DNA of 64,000 bases from Taxawa tesnikishii (nom. ined.). Lineage: Eukaryota > Ascomycota > Dothideomycetes > Dothideales. Shown here piece after piece: positions 33,036 to 44,254 of the stretch. The DNA lies in assembly GCA_030247885.1 (NCBI GenBank), contig JAPDRO010000006.1:992001-1056000 (forward strand), in the 5' to 3' direction. The first letter of the stretch is position 1, and each line of letters opens with the position of its first letter. The translations under genes and the position numbers were made by a program. The notes beneath the pieces were generated by a model. The model saw only the letters and a list, made by a program, of their open reading frames with translations. It did no database searches and had not been told where the DNA came from.

Positions 33036-33766
33036 TCATGCAGCGGTTGCTTCGACAGGACCATCCCTCGTCTCGAGATACTTGGCCCTGAAGGAGTTCG
33101 AATCCGTCTCAGCGCCACGGTTCAGTGGCGTCCACTTGGGGTCCTCCTTGAACAAGCGCATGGCCTTTGTGTAATTCTGCTCATCCGTCGTGAAGCGATG
33201 GTAGATACCCGCGGGCATGATCCTAAACCAAAAAAACAGTCAACGCCACAACCTCATGTTCTCGACCTTTTCGTAAACATTGCTCCGGGGGTGGAGCGCG
33301 CGCGTCGACAAACTCACATCAAATCGCCCTTCTCCAGCTTGATCCGCACCCAGTCGTCATCCTTGCTCCTCACGTCGAAGAATCCGCCGCCGTCCAGGAT
33401 ATATCTGATCTCCTCGTCCTCGTGCAAGTGCTCGTTGAAGAACATCTTCACCTTGTCCTCGTAGTTTGGCAACGTGGTGGGGAGATGGTGATCTCGTCCC
33501 GGTTCTTGTAGTCCCGGCTCTTGGCCAGCTCGTTGACGGGGAGAGGTCGGAGGTCGGGTAGTTGTAGTGCATGATTCCGAGGTTGGAGAGGTAGGAGGGG
33601 AGACCTCGCGCCCGGAGTCGTGGGGCAGGCGCTGGTCGCCCGGCTGGTTGTCGTACCAGTAGGCTTTCATGGCTGAGATGGGGGTGTTGTGGAAGGCTCG
33701 TGTGCTGGTTGGTCTGATAGTCGTTGTCGCCCGGAAGCTGCGAAGGAGGCTCGAGGTGGCGCGCAT
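33036..33766 (-). CDS. ADI1: Acireductone dioxygenase (methionine salvage)
   Basis: Metal-dependent cupin that oxidises acireductone in the methionine salvage cycle. The family start [20 protein letters not shown] begins at 33670; the metal ligands lie in [13 protein letters not shown] (His, His, Glu) and GIYHRF (His). The intron 33223-33317 (95 bp) is in phase. The middle about 45 residues read as nonsense in the main frame. The family sequence is found in pieces in the other frames ([32 protein letters not shown]), each switch falling on a G4 run (33597-33600, 33538-33541, 33479-33482). Three bases missing in total would leave the flanking frame open, as seen. The frame is also open upstream to an ATG at 33766, giving a 32-residue Arg/Thr-rich extension. 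Confidence 0.88.
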
Positions 33767-34937
33767 TGGGATTTGGTTGCTCGTATAAGAAAAAAAAGGG
33801 TGTTGGACGGGCGGCCTTAACGCACCGCAAAACGCGTATACCAGACCCTGGACTAATCACGTCATTTTTGGGGATGTTGGCGGGAGTTGATTGGTCAGAG
33901 GACTTTACCCCGCGATACCGAGTCCTTATGGCGGATTACCCAGGTATCTTCTCTTCGATCTCCTCCACACGATGCTGCAGTAGGATCAATCGCGGCTGTA
34001 AAGATGAAGATACTGGCAGGAAAGAGACCAGGCACTCTGGTAGTTGACTGGGCTGCAGAGTGGAAAAGCATCGACAACTGGGTGTCAATATTCGTTCTAC
34101 TGCAAGGCGAGACATAAATAGCAGCAGCGACGTATACTATCACTCCTGGCATATCGGCAAGGTCGTCACCAGCGAGTCAGGAGAGTTGAGGTTGGTTCGT
34201 AAAGAGAAAGGATGAAACAGTCTACAGTCTACAGTCTACAGTCTACAGTCTACTTCATTCTTCCTCGATCATGCGTTCAGCAAGGTTTGCTTTGGACAAA
34301 GTTCTCTGTCCATCTTATTACTACATCTGTGAATCCTTACAAACCCCGTGTTAAAGACTACCATCGCTGCCTTGTATCTTTCTGTCTACTTCCTACTCGT
34401 CTACTGGAGAGCCTCTGTCCCTCAAGAACACAATAGCCGGGAGCGAAACATCACAACGTCATCTTCCAGCATCATCTCCGTTCCCTCACTCTGCTACACT
34501 ACCAATGGATCACAGTCAGAGTTTCTCTCCTGCGATATTTCCGCGCAGCCGACTCTCTTTCTCAACGCCAGGACGACGAGCCAGGCCCTGTTCAACCGAG
34601 TTCGGCACGTCTTAATCGTACCGTACCTGCAGTAGAGTTCCAAGGCCCGGACGCAGACCTGGAAGCCAGCAAACCGAGGTACGAACTTACAGGATGGCAG
34701 ATAGCTCGACGAAGAAGTCATTAATGAAGCAGCGACGAGTTTTGGTCCGAAAGACTGGAAAGTTTTGATATGAGTAAATGAAAGAGGACATTGAAACGCT
34801 ATATGCTAGTGTGAGGACATGGAGGCAATTCTTCTTCTGGTGCTCGAGATAATGTGTCCCGCTTGCTTCGATGGCCCAAGACCAAGATGGGATGGTGGTA
34901 TGAATATCAGCAAACAAAGGTTGTTGTCGCGCCGATA
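33767..34937. other. Intergenic, 1.17 kb
   Basis: Promoter of ADI1 and 3' flank of SMP3. Apart from a short tandem repeat at 34216-34253, no gene or motif was recognised. Confidence 0.45.
34216..34253. repeat. Heptamer tandem repeat
   Basis: About five copies of the unit ACAGTCT, non-coding; a minisatellite-like tract likely to vary in copy number between strains. Confidence 0.85.
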
Positions 34938-36604
34938 TTAACACTGCTTGTGTACTTTCCAAACACCCAAACCTCTCCTGCCAATGACACGGCTCAACGT
35001 CGGCCAAATACCGTCATCACCAAAGTCCATATCATCCAAATTCAGATGGTTCCTGTACGTCCAAACTTGTTCCAGGGAGATGCTTTCGGGTCCCGCGCGG
35101 GCTCTGTTGGCCACAATGTATGGATCCAGGTAAGTGGCACTATGGGGCGCGACGAGTAATATGCTCGCGTTCGCGCCACATTGGACGCTTTCGGACACAG
35201 TCTTGACCATGACTTCGCCACGCATTCCCATGAGATCAGTAGTGGTAATCTCACTGCCAGCGCCGAGAAGGTACGTTGGCGGATTGTATGTCTTCCACCA
35301 GAGAGCTTGCGTCGCGTTATGTTGCGTGCCGATCCACAATTGCGCAGGTACTACACCGCCTTGGTGGTAGATCCCCATGAGGACACCAAGAACGGCATTG
35401 AAAATTATCCAGACAGCGATCCAGACACGCGTGAAGCGTTGGGGCAGATTGATGGAGGAGAGAATTAGCGGTACAGTGGGGATCAAGAAGCGAGCCTCTT
35501 GGTGACGGAAACAGGACAAGACCAGTATCCCGCAGACGGCGGAGTAGAACTGCGTGTTCCGGCGGAAGGAAAGCAGGTGCAGCGGGAAGGCCACACCAAG
35601 AAGCTGTGGAAGATTGACGACGAGGTGCTGGTAGTAAGGGTGCAGGCCGTGCTTCGCCAGGTTGGAAGTGTCGAAGTTGTAGAGGAAGTTGTTCAGAGGA
35701 GTCACGATGGCTGTTCTGTGGAGTTGAGTGAGATGCACGCCACCTGGCGTGTACCAGTCGGTATCCACAGCGATAGCCAGAAAGAGGGTAAGAGCTCCCG
35801 CAGTAGACATTACGATTAGAGAGACGGGTCTAGAGAATGTCAGGGAAGTCTTGGCCTCAAGCGCACCAAACTTACTTCTGTCGGAAATGCGGCAGGAGTT
35901 GTACTCCGGGTATCAAGAGGAATGCAGGAAATGTAATTCTGTTGAAGATACCTAATACGGCAAGGAAGGCCAGGACAGCAGATGCTACCACTTGAGAGCT
36001 CTTCTGTAAGGACTGTCAGCAGAGATTCATGACGATCTGAAACGTGTATTCCCACCTTGTCTTCTTTGATGCGCCCAGCCAATACCAATGACCACAAGAC
36101 CGCAAGAGTCTCAATGGAATTAGAAAATGTGTGGGTTTGGAAAGTCCAAGTCACGTAGGATGACGCGACGAGCATAGTGGCAGTGCGTCGCTCTCTCGGT
36201 ATCGGTAAGAGTTCATGAAGCGCCCAGTCCTCAAGGACAAAGCTCAGCATGAACATCAGAACCCTGAGCGTGTAAAAGGCGACAGCTGGTGGGACAGTCC
36301 CGTAATCAAAACCTTCCCAGATCCATCGAAGGACAGTCAGTGGCCATCCGTAGATGAGCCATAAGGGAAACACACTCCGGATGGGATTGGCAGCTGTAAA
36401 CTCCCATGTCAGATGAGTGGGATAGGAGAATATGTGGCCTGTCCAGCGCGTTAGATTAATACCTACAGTAGGAAGACTGTTCGGCAAGGACGCACCAGTG
36501 ATGACCTCTGGACCTTGAAAGTGTTCGTCAGGGTGAAGATAGCTCGGTGAGACGGCAAAGTACAGACGCAACAGAGCCAGCAGCAGATAGATGCGCCTCC
36601 ACAT
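34938..36604 (-). CDS. SMP3: GPI mannosyltransferase 4 (SMP3, GT22)
   Basis: ER membrane enzyme adding the fourth, side-branching mannose to the GPI anchor precursor. Three exons: 36056-36604, 35876-36003 and 34938-35829; introns 52 and 46 bp; 522 residues. Family marks are the luminal [14 protein letters not shown] loop just after the first helix, [10 protein letters not shown], the [15 protein letters not shown] region, and [19 protein letters not shown] near the middle. About eight to ten hydrophobic segments fit the GT22 topology. The intron 36004-36055 hides a conserved hydrophobic stretch ([20 protein letters not shown]) that appears only after splicing. No frame problem. Confidence 0.93.
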
Positions 36605-37450
36605 GTTGCAGGGGTTTGCGACGTTGCGGTTGGGGAGCTGTCACTTTGCGGCCGCGTCCTGGCGATGTATCACCGCGTGAATGGCAGCATGTTCAATAGA
36701 GACACCGAGCTGGCCATTCTTGCCAGCAGTCGTTCGCAGCTTGAAGCAGGTCGCTTGTTGCAAACAAAGCAGATGATCAGATGTTTCTATTCAAGGAGAT
36801 AGGGGTCTGTGCGCCGCCGCAAGGCTTTGGTCCGACAGCTTGGATGGGCAGTGGTGCTTGCTTCACAGAGGCCCGTTCATGTTCATGGATGAAGCTTCAC
36901 TCTGTCAGTTGGGCGCTGCATGTACTTGACTACAGTACAGATATTCACGATGAATTGTCTCCAGTGATGAAGCACTACGACAACAATCACAGTTCTATTC
37001 TTTACTGTCGTGTAAGCTTTATACAGCAGCTCGTGCTTGTGTAAGCTGCAGGTCTTTTGTGAAGTGTATGCACAATACTACACGTTCCGTGCGAGGCACG
37101 TTTTGGTATACACATCAAGAACAAAGTCCGTAGGAGAATTGATCAAAGGAACTGCCCTCTTCGTTGCCTGACGCTAAGCCCGATCGGGAACGCCAAGAAA
37201 GCCCGCAGCGGGCCTCACCTAGGCTTCACCTTGACCTTCCGGCAAGCATCACCTTCATCTTCCAACAACTGACCCTCTGCATTCACCACTGCGCCCACAT
37301 ATAAGGTACTTCTTCGCCAGCCAGATCTCCTTCCTTCTTTCCTCCACATCACACACCATCTACAAACCTCGACAACCCAAAAACTTACCACAACCGCAGT
37401 CTCCGCATACCACCAACCTACACACTTGACTACACTACACCACCGACATC
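36605..37450. promoter_or_regulatory. Divergent promoter region, SMP3 / SKP1
   Basis: 845 bp between divergent starts. A C/T- and CA-rich leader directly precedes SKP1 (about 37310-37450), typical of an untranslated leader in filamentous fungi. A TATA-like CATATAAGG lies near 37297. Confidence 0.45.
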
Positions 37451-38193
37451 ATGTCCTCCACAGACGACCAGAAGGTCCTGCTGACTTCTAGTGATAATGT
37501 CACCATCGAGACTGGTGAGTTCCTCGTACGCGCACAGTGGATCATCATTGCTGACTGCTATCGACAGAGCGCGCCATCGCCGAGCGCTCCATGCTCATCA
37601 AGAACATGCTCGAGGATCTCGGAAACCCAGGCGAGGAGGCCATCCCAATCATGAACGTGAGTTTACTTGTACAGCGTAGTCACTCGTACGGTCACTAACG
37701 GCAAGCCTTGCAGGTCTCCGAGCCAGTCCTCCGCAAGGTTCTCGAGTGGTGCGAGCACCACAAGAAGGACCCTGCCCCAACTACCGACGACGACGCCGAT
37801 AACCGCAAGAAGACGACCGACATCGAGGAGTGGGACCAAAAGTTTATGCAGGTCGATCAAGAGATGCTGTTTGAGATCATCCTGGTGCGTATACATACAT
37901 ATCCTCGACTGTCGCATACCCCGCAGTGGACTCACATGTTGACTTCTTCTCCTAGGCTGCCAACTACATGGATATCAAGGCTCTTCTCGACGTCGGCTGC
38001 AAGACTGTTGCGAACATGATCAAGGGCAAGTCCCCCGAAGAGATTCGCAAGACCTTCAACATTCAGAACGATTTCACTCCCGAGGAGGAGGATCAAATCC
38101 GCCGTGAGAACGAGTGGGCCGAGGAGTGAGTCACTACTTGAATTTCGCAGCTTCCGTGCAACAAACATGTTAACTTGTTTCATCAGCCGCTAA
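37451..38193 (+). CDS. sconC: SKP1 (SCF ubiquitin ligase adaptor, sconC)
   Basis: Adaptor that links F-box proteins to cullin in SCF ubiquitin ligases; in Aspergillus SconC, also part of sulphur metabolite repression. Five exons: 37451-37514, 37568-37656, 37714-37884, 37956-38125 and 38187-38193; 166 residues. Landmarks are the POZ-like start [21 protein letters not shown] and the F-box-binding end [29 protein letters not shown]..., finishing [12 protein letters not shown]. The last exon is only 7 nt and supplies the final Arg and the stop; without it the reading ends at EE. All phases agree. Confidence 0.97.
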
Positions 38194-39020
38194 ACGGATC
38201 TCGAGTCTACCTCCCCACCTTAATACGATTTCCGGATACCCTCTATCTCTTAACAACCTCATCTGCATGGCGCGCGGCACGAAAAAATCTATGGCGGCAT
38301 AGTTTTGCCAGGGCGTTGGGGGTCGATATCTGAGGATTAACTTCTGCGAAGGGTTCGTGCACTAGACATATTTCTACCGTTCATGGTTGCTCTACAGCCA
38401 CTGCTTTGGCATGCTGTATCTCAGTGCGCAACCCAAGAAGGTCTATATGCACGCAAACGCTAGTCTAGCATAGCATACGAAATGATGACTTCTTTCAAAA
38501 CTATGCAATCCGACCGTCACATGTGCGCCAACTTGCTCTAATAGACAGACCACGTACGCAGGGTCGCTCTCTGAATAGCTGCGTCCATGAGCCTCTTGCT
38601 CGGTATACAAACTGTCATGGCAGAAACATTGCAGCACGCTCATCTCACCGCCTAGGTTAGACTATTCGACGGAAAATGTATGTCCTCCTCTTTCCTTCCA
38701 CCTACAGAATGAATCAGTCAGCACCCACGCTATCAAAGCGATCAACTTGTTTTGATGACCTCGCGGTTCTGCCACGCCCCCGTTGATTATGATAAATTCG
38801 AACATGTATAGTAGCCCGAACTTTCTCAAAGCGATACGATCAAACACGTAATCTTTCTCGCCTCACGAAGTGCTCCATTCTCCAATCGTGCTCAAAGTCG
38901 CACGCAGTTCACGCAGCCCAATCCGTAACAAACAAGAGATGACACAAGCTTCACTCATTGCCAGTGTCGGCCATCAAGAACCGAGTGGGGAAACAGCATC
39001 ACATCCAAAACGCCTCTACC
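38194..39020. other. Intergenic between convergent genes
   Basis: 3' flanks of SKP1 and the AMP deaminase gene. No gene was recognised. Confidence 0.5.
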
Positions 39021-42000
39021 TCACCTCGTCTCCCCAACCTCATCCTCATCCTCATCCTCGTCCTCTGCGCTCGCTCCCTCCTCAATAACTCCCTCGCTAG
39101 TCCCGCTCTTGACCCTCCCTAACGGCATCGCAGGCAGACTCTGCGTCATACCCGCCGACAACTCGCCGCCATCGCTGCTCTCCGGCCTCGCCATACTGCT
39201 CTTCCTCCTCTGCTTGCTCACCACACCCGGGAACATTCTCGGTTCGGCGGCATCGAGGCTCGACAGCGAAGCCTGAACCGAACCCATCTCGGGCGGGACG
39301 GACGTCGGCCCCGGTGGTTGGGACGGTTGTTGCGAAGAGGCGGAAAAGGTCGGCGATTGCGGGTTGTGGGTGGCGGATAGGAAACTGCTGGTCCGCTTTG
39401 GGCCGTTGGATTTCAGAGGGGATCTGGTGGCCGACTCGGGTTGCAGGATGCTGAAGTCGGTGTAAGAGGCGTTGCGCGCGGATTGTGCGTTAGGGTGGTA
39501 GTGGTGCGGGATGGCTGAGGCGGGGAGGTTGGAGAATTGGAGTGAGGAGTGCTTATAGGTGTCGGTGTTGATGTGGAGAGGGTTTGTGGCGGATGGGTTG
39601 GTCTTCATGGAGGCGGAGGGAGAGGCGGGGTAGAATGCTGAGGCGGGCGCGGAGTGGCCGGGAGACAGGTTGTTGGTTGAGAGCGCGCTGGCGCTGGCGG
39701 CTGAGGTGTAGCGGTCGATCCTGAGAAGGGAGCCTGTTAGTACGTAATGGCAAAGTGAGTGAAAGCTCAGGATCCTAACTTACATCGCCAGCTCTTGAAG
39801 CCAGGTCTCATGCCTGAACGCCTCACGAATGTTGGGCACGTTGACCTTGGCCATGTCATTCCCGGCAACACCCGGCAGGTGGTAGTTTTGGCCCAACCAT
39901 CTCTGCTTGACCACGTGCTCGAAACCACTTTGCACAACCGAGTGCTTCGCCAGCTCACACATATCGACAGCGCTGAGCTTGTAGATCTGCGCCGCCACCG
40001 CGTATTCCTCGATGAGCGGTTCCTTCGTGAACGCGAACTGCAACGGATCATCCGTGGATAGAGATACGTTCAGACCTCGTCGGAAATACTGTAGAAAGGG
40101 ATTCCGCTCATAAGCGAGGAAAAGAGCGTTGTTCGAAAGAGGAGACATCGCGATGCCGATCTGCTCCAGATAGAAGATGTACTGAAGCAGCGGCACCTTT
40201 CGAAGCAACAGACCATGCGAGATGCTGTGGCAGCAGAGAGCGGCGGCAGCTAGATGGTCTGTATCACCGGCTTCACCACAATGTGGTCGGAGAACGAACG
40301 TGTTGAATCCACGCTGTTTCCTCCAAACGTTCAGCGAGGCAATGTTTGCAAAGAGGTAGTAAATCCAGTAGGTGTAAGGCGGGTTCTGCTGTGTGTTCCA
40401 GTCCTTCGGCAGCGGGAACTTGCGGTATATCCTGCGCTCCGTCTTACTCTCGTCATCTACGGAGTCAAACCCAATGACCCTCTGGAGGAGGATGTGCAGC
40501 TTGGGATGAGATTGTGGGTCTTTGGTGGCTTCGAAAAGCGGCTCGAACACGTTCCTGATGACTTGCTCGAAGTTCTCCATAAGCCCGGAGCTCTTGTAGA
40601 CGTCGTAGAGTCTGGGCACTTGGATCAACCATCGGACGTTTGGTGAGAACAACTTGTTGTCTACCACCCACGCGGCCAGCTTATCCCATTCGTCTAGAGT
40701 CCGGCCGTAGATGGAGATGCGCCATTCCACCATCTGATACTTGCTAGACTCCAGATCCGAGATGACCTCCTTGGTGATCTCTGCCAAATATCTTCCATGG
40801 ATAAAGTTGTCTGTCTTTAGAAAGATCGTACGCAATCTGGACTCGCCGACCGGGTTGTATTTGAGGTTGAACTTGTCAAAGCGGTGGAACGAGTCCGTGT
40901 GAGCATGCATATCCAGGGTATCAATACTCAAGTCGTACGCAGTCAAGTTGATACTCTCGAACACCTCCTTCAGTGTCAAGTGCTTGCCGTCTCTGAACAA
41001 TACAACTTCGTCCGGACTCTTCTTCATCTTGCTCTTGATGAATCTGAGAAGGTGCTTCTGGTTCATGCATGCGGAGTGATGCACGTGGGTATCCACTTTT
41101 CGAACGTTGTAGAAGTCCCTGTGCGGCACAGCTTTGGTATCCGCGATCTCTTGATACTCGTTCAACAGGACGTAGAGATTGAATTTGCCCTCCAGGTATT
41201 GCAGTCTCCGGAACGCGAAACTCTTGCTAGGTCCATCCGACGAGACATTGAGTATCGCGTCAAGGTCCATATAAAACTCCCTGATGGTTGGTATATTCAA
41301 TATCGGCGTGTCCAGTTCCAGGGATGTAGAGTTCTCGTAGACCTGATAAACGCCGTTGCCGTCGAGTTTAAATGTCATCTCAGCGGTCTCTGGTAGCGGC
41401 AACATATCGTTCATGTCGAAGTCTTCGCCAATATCTTGCCCCATCTTTCTCTGCTTCCTCGGCAGCGTCTGGCTCTCGTCAAGAACCTGGCTGCTAGTCA
41501 TGTCAGGCGGTGGTCTTTCCTTGCTCTCGTCCCAAACAGGTCCCGGATGAGGAGGGTAGATCTTCCAGCCAGGATCATCTCGAGGATTATCCGTAGGCCC
41601 CTGCAGAGATAATCTGATGTACTTGTGTCGGATGTCTAAGATCTTCTGAATGCTCGTATATATCGCCGTCAACTCGCTTGTGACGTTTGCGTCGTTGGCC
41701 GCGAATCCACCAGCTCCATGGCCAAACCCAACCCCAGCACCAGCGCCATGGATGCCCTCATGCTCGAGCAGCGGCTTCGACTCATGCGGTATGCCAGGAT
41801 GGTGCGAATGTGCGCGCGCTTCTTTGTCTGCCTCCACTAACGGATCATGATGAAGAGGGCCTCCATCGTGTGAAGCTCTAGGCCCAGGTACTTCGAACTT
41901 CCCCAGACCCGGCGTCTGCACATCTGCGCTCATGGGCGGCTTGTCTGGGTTGCTGAGGCCAATTGGTAGCGCAGACTTGTAGTGCGCTTGCGCATCGCGT

Positions 42001-42500
42001 CCCATATTCGCCAGACTGTCCTTGCTGTGCCTGCTCCTCAGACTCGCCGTCCGACTATATACGTTCGTGTCTGCTCCCACGTATGAACTGAACGTCCTAG
42101 CTTTTGTGACAGGGCTGATGCTGTCCTGGCCTCCTTGACCTTGCGCGATCTGCCTCTGGTAGAATTGCTTGGCTTCGGAATGGCTCATAGCCTTCTCGAG
42201 AGCGCTGTTGTAGTGGGTGGTCCGGCGCTGCTTGTCTCGGGGCAGCATCCCTTGGGGCTCCCTTTCCTCTTCCGGGGCGGTGATGCTGGCGCTGAGATTG
42301 GTGCTGCCATTCATGTCGGCATCCGCATCTTGTGTCATGGATCGCGAAAGGGACATGGCCGCGTATTGCGAGGTGCTGAGCTCGTCGTGCTCGCCGTCAT
42401 CTTCGCTGTGTTCCGGGCTGGACGAAAGTACGCCATAGTCGCTCTCGTCATCGGAAAGAGTGGCCTGGTAGCCCGCATTGAGCGCGAACGGAGGCGCCAT
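39021..42500 (-). CDS. AMD1: AMP deaminase
   Basis: Purine-cycle enzyme converting AMP to IMP and ammonia. Two exons: 39784-42500 and 39021-39720, joined by a 63-bp intron with branch site TACTAAC; 1,138 residues. The N-terminal third is disordered. The metal-binding strand [18 protein letters not shown], the [10 protein letters not shown] block and the long conserved core [28 protein letters not shown] identify the family. After the core (QELAM) the second exon adds a 233-residue low-complexity tail ending in an Asp/Glu run. If the intron is not removed, the reading stops exactly at the exon end (ATG TAA), giving the bare catalytic protein. The start ATG at 42500 fits fungal homologues. Confidence 0.95.
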
Positions 42501-43024
42501 GGTATGTGTTACTGTTCGGGAGGCTGCTGGCGGGTGTTTATTACTTGAACTAGCTAGCGTATTGATGACGCCGTGCGCTCTACCGCTGCAGGTCCCCAGC
42601 AACGCAACAACAGCTGCTGCATCAAAAGATAGAATAAGATAGACGGCGTGTTCGACTCTTGGTCATGGGAACAGATCGTGCAACAGGGAGTAATTATGGG
42701 TCTGAAGTGGGTTCAGCAGCCGCGACGATCGCAAGCTGATGCAGGCGCCGGAATAATTCTGTTCGCATGTGACAATGGAGAACTAGCTTTCGGAGTAGAC
42801 GAACTCGTCGGTGGTATTTCTTTCATTCGAGCGACTATCTACTGGGAGTGGTATCTCTAAACTAGAATAGAAAGGACCCGCCTAACCATTGTATGATGAA
42901 GTCCCAATCATTAAAACCCCGTCTATGGCGGTGGTAACACAATCCATGAATCCAGAACTCCGATCGCTATGCTAGTATCACCAATCCAACCTTTTCAATC
43001 CCGTTCTGCAACGCAAGGCCTCCT
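42501..43024. other. Intergenic
   Basis: Promoter of the AMP deaminase gene and 3' flank of the CRH-like gene. No gene was recognised. Confidence 0.5.
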
Positions 43025-44254
43025 CTAGAGCGCAAAGAAAGCAAGCGCAACACCGACGACACCGGTGAAGACGGTGCTGGCGGCCAGGGTGGCAGCGCCG
43101 TTGGTAGTCTGCTGAGCTGGCAAAGAGCTGTTGGAGTGGGTGGTGTTGCTGTGGGTTCCAGTTGCCTGACCAGCGGGCACCTGGGTAGTCGCGGAGGCGG
43201 CAGTCTTCATGGTGGTCGAGTTGCCGGTCGCGGTGACGACATCAGAGGAGACGGTGGTGGTAGGAGCAGCACCGGTCTTGGTGATAGCAACGGCGGCCGC
43301 AGTCTGCTTGATGGCGACGACCGAGTGGCTAGAAGTAGGCGCGGTCGTGGCAGTGCTAGAGGCAGTCGTCTTGCCAGAGACGGAAGCGGTAGTGGTGTTG
43401 TTGTTATTGCTGCTGCTGCTACCACCGGAGGAGGACTTGGAGCCATCGATCTTGATGCTCTGCCACGAGCCGGTCTTGTCGCTCCAGGTATAAGAGGTGG
43501 CTGGGTTGGCGTTGGTGATCTTGACGGACTCAACGTACATGGTGAAAGGAGCCTTGCTGAAGTCGGTCTGGCCACCAGCCCACTCGACAGTGCCCTCCGG
43601 CTGACCCTCAGCACCACCGGCCCAGCTTCCGAGCTTCAGACGCATGGGAGTCTGAGGGTAGTTGGCGCCGCCGTTGGCATCGGCGTACTCCAGGGTGCGA
43701 ACGACAGCGCCGTCGATGGAGAACTGGAGGCGCTCGGCGGTCCAGTCGATCAGGTAAGTGTGCATGCTCGTTTGTGGGTTGGAAACAGGGTAGTAGATGG
43801 CACGATCGTAGGTAGTGGTGTTGCCCTTGCCGAAGTAGTTGGTCTCAACCTGGGCAGTGTTTCCGCCGAGGAACTCCCAGTCGATCTCGTCAAGGTCGTC
43901 ACTCTCGAGGACGATGGAGCTAACGATGCCAGTACCTGGAGCAGCCTGCATCTTCACCTCGACAGTGCCGAAGAATAGGTAGAAGTCAGTCTGGATGGTC
44001 GGAGCCTGGCCGGCCTTGTTGATGGTGAACTCAGCACCCTTGCTGCCATAGTTAATGGTGGTATAGGCAGCGGCAGAGAAGCTGGCGTTGGCAGATGAGC
44101 CAGTGGTGAAGTCAGCGTAGAATGTGGAGGAGTCGAGACCGGTGTCTGCAGGGCACGTCTCGTTCGTGGGGTTGCAGTCAGTGTAGGTCTGACAGCGGAC
44201 GGCGAGCGGCAGGGCCGCAATGGCGGCGAGGGTGGTGGACTTGGTGAAGTGCAT
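43025..44254 (-). CDS. CRH-type cell-wall transglycosidase (GH16, GPI-anchored)
   Basis: Glycosidase that links chitin to beta-glucan in the cell wall. Single exon, 409 residues: signal peptide (1 to about 20), GH16 domain with the catalytic signature DEIDWE at residues 122-127 (Glu123 nucleophile, Glu127 acid/base), then a Ser/Thr-rich O-glycosylated stalk with an Asn run. The end is a hydrophobic GPI-attachment signal (TNGAATLAASTVFTGVVGVALAFFAL region). It lacks an obvious N-terminal chitin-binding module; Cys residues near 21-34 (TYTDCNPTNETC) belong to the family's start. The long open frame on the opposite strand is a shadow of the repeated Ser/Thr codons. Confidence 0.94.
   Translation of the reverse strand: MHFTKSTTLAAIAALPLAVRCQTYTDCNPTNETCPADTGLDSSTFYADFTTGSSANASFSAAAYTTINYGSKGAEFTINKAGQAPTIQTDFYLFFGTVEVKMQAAPGTGIVSSIVLESDDLDEIDWEFLGGNTAQVETNYFGKGNTTTYDRAIYYPVSNPQTSMHTYLIDWTAERLQFSIDGAVVRTLEYADANGGANYPQTPMRLKLGSWAGGAEGQPEGTVEWAGGQTDFSKAPFTMYVESVKITNANPATSYTWSDKTGSWQSIKIDGSKSSSGGSSSSNNNNTTTASVSGKTTASSTATTAPTSSHSVVAIKQTAAAVAITKTGAAPTTTVSSDVVTATGNSTTMKTAASATTQVPAGQATGTHSNTTHSNSSLPAQQTTNGAATLAASTVFTGVVGVALAFFAL

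Noticed and set aside
33090-33115. GTTCGAATCC, a tRNA B-box-like string
   Set aside because: Lies inside the conserved end of ADI1 and no A box or cloverleaf fits around it.
43136-43978. 280-residue Gly/Val/Ser-rich open frame on the plus strand
   Set aside because: Antisense of the CRH-like gene, caused by its repetitive Ser/Thr and GC-rich codons.
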